A stretch of 9,010 nucleotides of DNA, taken from the NCBI GenBank assembly GCA_030696235.1, contig JAUYSN010000208.1:1-9010 (forward strand), given 5' to 3'. Below the pieces are notes generated by a model. That model saw nothing but the letters and a program-made list of their open reading frames with translations, was not told the origin of the DNA and did not search any database. Shown piece after piece: positions 5,657 to 9,010 of this stretch; the first letter of the stretch is position 1; every line of letters begins with the position of its first letter. A program made the translations under genes and the position numbers. Source of the stretch: Sulfuricella sp. (GTDB lineage Bacteria > Pseudomonadota > Gammaproteobacteria > Burkholderiales > Sulfuricellaceae).

Positions 5657-6486
5657 GACGTCCTCGACGCCATGACTAGCGGCCACGACACACTGATTCG
5701 GGTTCCCTGCCCGAGCGCTGACACCAGCTCATAACGGCCCCCTGAAAGTTTGGCGCGCTCTTTCATGCTCAGGAGGCCGAGGCCCTTGTCGAGAGGGCAG
5801 TAGTTGGCCGTCTCCGCGGCATCGAACCCGACCCCGTCATCCTCGATCGAGAGATGAAGCGCATCACCGGCTTTCTTCAGACTCACCCGGATGCGGCTGG
5901 CATGGGCATGCTTGACGATATTGCTGGTTGCTTCCTGAATGATGCGAAAGATCGTGATCTTGAGCGGAACGGGCACGTTTTCTTCCTCGATACCGAAATC
6001 CTTTTCCACTTCCATGTCCTGGCAAACCGTTCCAAACTCCCTGAAGAACCACGACAGCGTGGCAAGAATACCGAGATCGTCGAGGATCGAGGGGCGCAGA
6101 TCCATGGCAACACGGCGTACCTCCCCGAGCGCATCCTTGACCTTGGGTATCAACCGCCGCAGCGATTCCGCCGCCACATCGGGTTCATTCCCGGCCAGCA
6201 ACAGCAACGACTCATCCAGTGAAATCTTGATCATGGTTAGCGACTGGCCGAGCACGTCATGCAAATCGGTAGCAATCCGCCGCCGTTCGCTCTCCTGAAT
6301 CTCCAGCAACCGGACCGACACACGCTGCAATTCGCTTTGGGAAGTGCACCATGCCACCTTCGTCTTCAGACATTCACTATGGCGTTTGCATGGCTCACTG
6401 CCTGGCGTGTAATCTTCCGCTGCCACCGACAGAATTTTAGCAACGGGTTGCCACAGTAGCTTCACTTGATTCTGTCGATTTCGCAT
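5653..6486 (-). CDS. NarX/DegS-type sensor histidine kinase without a recognisable sensor domain
   Basis: 277 residues from the ATG at 6484-6486, chosen because AAGGAGG lies 8 bases upstream. An ATG at 6594 would add 36 residues with no family character. The HisKA_3 dimerisation segment reads LEIQESERRRIATDLHDVLGQSL, with His76 as phosphorylation site, and a conserved VRRVAMDLRPSILDDLGI follows. The HATPase domain has FRIIQEATSNIVKHAHA (N box), DDGVGFD (G1) and GLGLLSMKERAKLSGG (G2). The first 50-60 residues show no PAS, GAF, HAMP or transmembrane segment, so the protein should be cytosolic. That N-terminus carries Cys33, Cys39 and Cys47 within 15 residues, which could bind a metal or sense redox state, but this is a guess. 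It forms an ATGA-overlapped operon with the response regulator. Confidence 0.92.
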   Translation of the reverse strand: MRNRQNQVKLLWQPVAKILSVAAEDYTPGSEPCKRHSECLKTKVAWCTSQSELQRVSVRLLEIQESERRRIATDLHDVLGQSLTMIKISLDESLLLLAGNEPDVAAESLRRLIPKVKDALGEVRRVAMDLRPSILDDLGILATLSWFFREFGTVCQDMEVEKDFGIEEENVPVPLKITIFRIIQEATSNIVKHAHASRIRVSLKKAGDALHLSIEDDGVGFDAAETANYCPLDKGLGLLSMKERAKLSGGRYELVSALGQGTRISVSWPLVMASRTS

Positions 6487-6581
6487 ACATGACGCCTCCT
6501 TACCTGTATCCCATTCCCGAACAGCCATCCCCTTCAACACGAGCGAAAGTCCGTTATTCCGTAGGGTGGCCTGCCATTTAC

Positions 6582-6609
6582 AGTATAGGATCAATAGCGT
6601 GGGAATGAA
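6582..6609 (-). promoter_or_regulatory. Probable promoter of the kinase/regulator operon
   Basis: On the minus strand a -10 TATACT (6582-6587, five of six matches) lies 16 bp after a modest -35 TTCATT (6604-6609). The start site would be near 6576, about 90 nt before the kinase ATG. The -35 overlaps the left boundary of the glgP relic. Confidence 0.5.
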
Positions 6610-6766
6610 CCGCCTGCACCCGCTTTCTGGCCCGCCGGGCGGTTTCGTTTATGCTGCGGCCGTGTCTGCGGCCCGCCCGGCGACAGACTACACGGCGTGA
6701 GTAGTACCGCACCACCGTGGCGTATCGGTTTCCCTGGAAGACACCCACATTCTGTGGCAGCGGTGA
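6602..6766 (+). pseudogene. glgP: C-terminal relic of alpha-glucan (glycogen) phosphorylase
   Basis: One frame, read through a TGA at 6698-6700, gives GMNRLHPLSGPPGGFVYAAA, then ARPATDYTA, stop, VVPHHRGVSVSLEDTH and ILWQR, followed by TGA at 6764-6766. This matches the end of GlgP-type alpha-glucan phosphorylases as I know them (EMxRLxPL-G-xNGYVY...RPASDYTxRVxPxHxGVAVPLExxxILWQR). The internal TGA sits where arginine is expected, so CGA to TGA is the simplest change. VPLE has become VSLE, also a possible C-to-T change. Upstream of about 6602 the frame no longer resembles GlgP, so the catalytic bulk of some 700-800 residues is gone. An active enzyme would release glucose 1-phosphate from glycogen. 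No function is expected of this remnant. Recognition is by motif memory, not a search. Confidence 0.78.
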
Positions 6767-6988
6767 TCCTGGCCGGGAACTCCTACCGTATCGCCGCCCT
6801 GTGTGTTCATATCGGAACCTCGTCGCAGCGATTTATACGATAAACGTGTTCCCCTACAGCAAATCTCCCTCTCCAAGTAAAGCCCTGGATACAGCGAAAT
6901 ACGGGGTATGCCTGAATGTGTTTTGGGGGTCGCATGCCTAGACTTAAACTTTCAAAATAGTCCAATTATTAAAGAAAGGAGTCTGGTC
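6767..6988 (+). other. Non-coding stretch before the exported-protein gene
   Basis: 222 bp after the phosphorylase relic. Reading frames here have no family character, and the open frame around 6717-6941 does not look coding. A strong ribosome binding site AAAGGAG (6975-6981) ends the region. The promoter of the next gene should lie here, but I find no good sigma70 pair. GGAAC at 6814-6818 with CGATAA at 6838-6843 faintly resembles an extracytoplasmic-function sigma promoter and is too weak to call. Confidence 0.5.
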
Positions 6989-7342
6989 ATGAATGTTCAT
7001 ACCCTGTTGCCAGGCATGGTGTTGGCCCTGCCTATCGCCTTATTTTCTCCGTTTGTCGTGGCTGCGGGCGAACCCTACGCCAAGATCACCTATCCACACG
7101 ATGGTGAGAAGCTGGGCGCCATGTCCAGGAAACAGATTGATTACGAGGTTGATCCCGGACCGCGTGGCGATCACATTCATCTTTACGTGGACAACAAGGA
7201 AGCCGCCATCCTGCGCAAACTCGCCGGGAGTCACCCTCTCGAATCCATGGCGCCGGGGCCGCACGCGCTCTGCATCAAGGTGGTGAACAAGGCGCATGTG
7301 CCGATCGGCGTGGAGCAATGCGTCAACGTTAATGTGGAATAG
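6989..7342 (+). CDS. Small exported beta-rich protein, unknown function
   Basis: 117 residues. The start at 6989 is set by AAAGGAG seven bases upstream. Residues 1-26 look like a signal peptide: a hydrophobic core MVLALPIALFSPFVV and a probable cleavage after VAA, though the n-region has no Lys or Arg. The mature part of about 90 residues is beta-rich and Ig-like in pattern: AKITYPHDGEKLG, then DYEVDPGPRGDHIHLYVDN (51-69), then APGPHALCIKVVNKAHVPIGVEQCVNVNVE. Cys95 and Cys111 could form a disulfide in the periplasm. His62 and His64 (HIH), with other histidines, could bind a metal, but this is inference. It is followed two bases later by a membrane protein gene, so the two are coupled. I do not recognise a named family with certainty. 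Confidence 0.75.
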   Translation: MNVHTLLPGMVLALPIALFSPFVVAAGEPYAKITYPHDGEKLGAMSRKQIDYEVDPGPRGDHIHLYVDNKEAAILRKLAGSHPLESMAPGPHALCIKVVNKAHVPIGVEQCVNVNVE

Positions 7343-7344
7343 CC

Positions 7345-7755
7345 GTGGATATCCAGAACCTGGGCTATGCGCTGACCCAGGTGGTGCATAACTTCGGCGC
7401 CTCTGCCGTGGTTGGCGGTGCCGTTGCTTCACTTTGGCTGGCGCCGCGCCAGGAGCTGGATCGTTCTCTCGCATGGCTGGTGTGCTTGGGATGGGCGGCC
7501 CAGATTGCGAGCGGCGCTGCCTTCGGAGCCATCAGCTTCTATTACTACGGGAAATTTCCTGATATTGGCGGATTAGCCATTACCGCTCTGGCGATCAAGG
7601 TGGCCTGTGCCGTTGCCGGCATTTCACTGGCGGCCTTATATCTCCTGCGCGCTGCAAGCTGGACCGCTACATTGCGCCGGAGAGTCTGGCTGATGCTGGC
7701 CGGCCTGAGTGCCACGGCATTGACGGCTGCGGCTTTTTTACGCTGGTTTTCCTGA
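7345..7755 (+). CDS. Four-helix inner-membrane protein, unknown function
   Basis: 136 residues with a GTG start two bases after the preceding stop. There is no strong Shine-Dalgarno, so translation is probably coupled to the upstream gene. Four hydrophobic helices are visible, at about 8-32, 41-65, 75-100 and 112-134. Helix 1 carries His15 in TQVVHNFGASAVVGG. The loop between helices 2 and 3 contains SFYYYGKFPDIGG. The plan of a small exported beta protein plus a multi-helix membrane partner recalls CopC/CopD-like pairs, but I see no CopD signature and do not assign one. It converges on the flavoprotein gene with 13 bp between stop codons and no visible terminator. Confidence 0.75.
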   Translation: MDIQNLGYALTQVVHNFGASAVVGGAVASLWLAPRQELDRSLAWLVCLGWAAQIASGAAFGAISFYYYGKFPDIGGLAITALAIKVACAVAGISLAALYLLRAASWTATLRRRVWLMLAGLSATALTAAAFLRWFS

Positions 7756-7768
7756 GGAATGTTCCAAA

Positions 7769-8965
7769 TCAGCGAATGACGCCGCGCAGGCTTTCCGGCG
7801 ATACGCGCTCGTTCTCGCGGATCAGTTCCCGCGCCGCATCCAGCCTGTCCCACACATTGCACATCATCACCCCTCTCACGCGCTCATCGCGCAGGTAGTA
7901 GATCACGCCGGTATGGTTTTCCTTCTGCCAGTCGGCAAATGTCTCAAGGCTGGTGTCCACTTCACCGGTGGCCTCGTAGCCGAACTCGAACAGATCGGAG
8001 AAGAAATAGGGCTGATAGGTGAATGCTTCGCGGGCGCCGGCCATGTTGCGCCCGGCCAGCTTTCCCTGGCTCAGGGCGTTATCCCAGTGTTCGATGCGCA
8101 TGCCTTGGCTCAGCGACTGGTAGGGGAAAAAAGCATTGTCGCCGGCCGCATGGATGTCCGGATGAGAAGATGCAAGATATTCGTTGACCACGATGCCGTT
8201 GCCCACTTCCAGCCCGGCTTCTTGAGCCAGCCCGATGGAAGGATCAACGCCGATGCCGATGATCACCAGGTCTGATTCTATGTTTTTTCCGCTGGCTGTT
8301 TCGGTGCGGAACTTGTCTCCGCTTTTTCTGATGGCCGTCGGAAAGTCCGAAGGAATCACCCGGATTCCCCGCTCCTGAAAATGCTGCTGCACCGCCAGCC
8401 CGAGTTTTTCCGGGAACACCCGGCGACAGAGGGTAGCAGAGGGAAATATCATGGTGACTTCCAGACTGCTGTTCAGTGCAGCGGCGAGTTCCGAGCCAAT
8501 AAAGCCGCCGCCGACGATCAGCACGGACTGCTTGGTTTTTGCCTCGCTCTGCATACGCAGGTAATCGTCCAGCGTACGGTAGTAACAGATGCCTTCGAGT
8601 TCTCCGCCAGGGATAGCGATTCGCCGCGGCTTCGTGCCTGTTGCCAGGAGCAGCTTGCCGAAGCCGTAGCGCTCGCCGTTCGCGGCGGTGATGGATTTCT
8701 CCTTCGGGTCGAGCTTCTCAACCCTGGTTCCCAGCACCATGGACACGCCATGCTCGTCGTAAAAACGCTGATCGTGAATGAAGATGTCTTCCACTCTGGC
8801 TTTGCCAAACCATAGTTTCTTGGACAGCGGCGGGCGGTCATAAGGCAGGTGTGTTTCCTCGCCGACCAGCAGTATGCTTCCCTGAGTGTCGCGCTCCCGG
8901 ATGCCCTGGATGGCTGACGCACCCGCCAGGCCGCCACCTACAATCACGTAATCATATTCAGTCAT
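7769..8965 (-). CDS. FAD/NAD(P)-dependent oxidoreductase, AIF/ferredoxin-reductase-like
   Basis: 398 residues, predicted cytosolic. The start ATG (8963-8965) has AAAGGGG six bases upstream. The N-terminal FAD site is VIVGGGLAGASAIQ (GxGxxG at 10-15), with PYDRPPLSK (41-49) and LLLATGTKPR (105-114). The central NAD(P)H domain has VLIVGGGFIGSELAAAL (about 148-164), and the second FAD contact is DIHAAGDNAFFPY. The C-terminal domain ends in GVIYYLRDERVRGVMMCNVWDRLDAARELI, as in AIF-like and rubredoxin/ferredoxin reductases. There is no CxxC pair, so it is not a thioredoxin or lipoamide reductase. It should move electrons from NAD(P)H to a small redox protein or quinone, but the acceptor is not in this window. 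No gene symbol is justified. Confidence 0.9.
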   Translation of the reverse strand: MTEYDYVIVGGGLAGASAIQGIRERDTQGSILLVGEETHLPYDRPPLSKKLWFGKARVEDIFIHDQRFYDEHGVSMVLGTRVEKLDPKEKSITAANGERYGFGKLLLATGTKPRRIAIPGGELEGICYYRTLDDYLRMQSEAKTKQSVLIVGGGFIGSELAAALNSSLEVTMIFPSATLCRRVFPEKLGLAVQQHFQERGIRVIPSDFPTAIRKSGDKFRTETASGKNIESDLVIIGIGVDPSIGLAQEAGLEVGNGIVVNEYLASSHPDIHAAGDNAFFPYQSLSQGMRIEHWDNALSQGKLAGRNMAGAREAFTYQPYFFSDLFEFGYEATGEVDTSLETFADWQKENHTGVIYYLRDERVRGVMMCNVWDRLDAARELIRENERVSPESLRGVIR

Positions 8966-9010
8966 GGCATACCCCTTTCATGGTGCCCACAGTCAGGCGC
9001 GGCGCATCTT
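8966..9010. other. Right edge upstream of the flavoprotein gene
   Basis: 45 bp holding the ribosome binding site of the flavoprotein gene. On the minus strand one frame reads KMRRA then TGA (8993-8995), which could be the end of an upstream gene cut by the window edge. It is too short to judge. Confidence 0.3.

Noticed and set aside
6605..6700. A 31-codon small ORF (MNRLHPLSG...)
   Set aside because: Its sequence and the frame beyond its TGA both match the GlgP C-terminus, so it is a piece of a pseudogene and not a new small protein.
6814..6843. ECF-sigma-like promoter GGAAC with CGATAA
   Set aside because: Only the -35-like part is convincing, the -10 is unspecific, and it would leave a leader of about 140 nt. 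It is not supported enough to annotate.
6717..6941. Open frame of 74 codons in the region after the relic
   Set aside because: It overlaps the phosphorylase relic in another frame, has no ribosome binding site and shows no protein-like pattern.
6944..6972. TTAAAC and TATTAA as a promoter for the exported-protein gene
   Set aside because: The predicted start site would fall inside the ribosome binding site, leaving no usable leader.
3747..6988. Insertion sequence, integrase or attachment-site repeats around the accessory module
   Set aside because: No transposase or integrase frame and no matching terminal or direct repeats were found at the borders.

Overview
This 9 kb window looks like chromosomal DNA of a Gram-negative proteobacterium. 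A betaproteobacterium is most likely, perhaps of the Nitrosomonadales type. That placement is inferred from the style of the GluRS, Zwf, short Gnd and NarL-type proteins, from proteobacterial tRNAs with encoded CCA ends, and from sigma70-like promoters; no marker gene fixes it.

Layout. (1) 1-1305: the 3' part of gltX (glutamyl-tRNA synthetase) is followed by a strong promoter and three tRNA genes: Ala(GGC), Glu(TTC) and Asp(GTC). A terminator-like hairpin separates Glu from Asp, and a bidirectional terminator closes the block. (2) 1324-3746, minus strand: a two-gene oxidative pentose phosphate operon, gnd then zwf, overlapping by ATGA. (3) 3747-4982, plus strand: a structured intergenic region with a perfect TATAAT box, then two small genes. 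The first resembles the AF1514/DUF5619 family. The second is a shortened member of the YflT-like general stress protein family. (4) 5000-6486, minus strand: a NarX/NarL-type sensor kinase and response regulator, again overlapping by ATGA. The kinase has no recognisable sensor domain. (5) 6602-6766, plus strand: a relic of the C-terminus of a glycogen/alpha-glucan phosphorylase (glgP). It lacks its 5' part and is interrupted by a TGA where an arginine is expected. (6) 6989-7755, plus strand: a small exported beta-rich protein, coupled to a four-helix membrane protein. (7) 7769-8965, minus strand: an AIF/ferredoxin-reductase-like FAD/NAD(P) oxidoreductase, converging on the membrane gene.

How the parts relate. 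The translation block (GluRS plus tRNA-Glu) and the NADPH-generating operon are housekeeping. The stretch from about 3.9 to 6.6 kb reads as an accessory stress and signalling module. It lies between the sugar-phosphate operon and the remains of a glycogen-degrading gene, which suggests a former central-carbon cluster remodelled by deletion or insertion. The most noteworthy items are the hidden glgP relic, the stress protein lacking its usual glycine-rich membrane segment, a hairpin around that gene's ribosome binding site, and the unassigned exported/membrane protein pair. I saw no CRISPR array, insertion sequence, prophage or rRNA gene.
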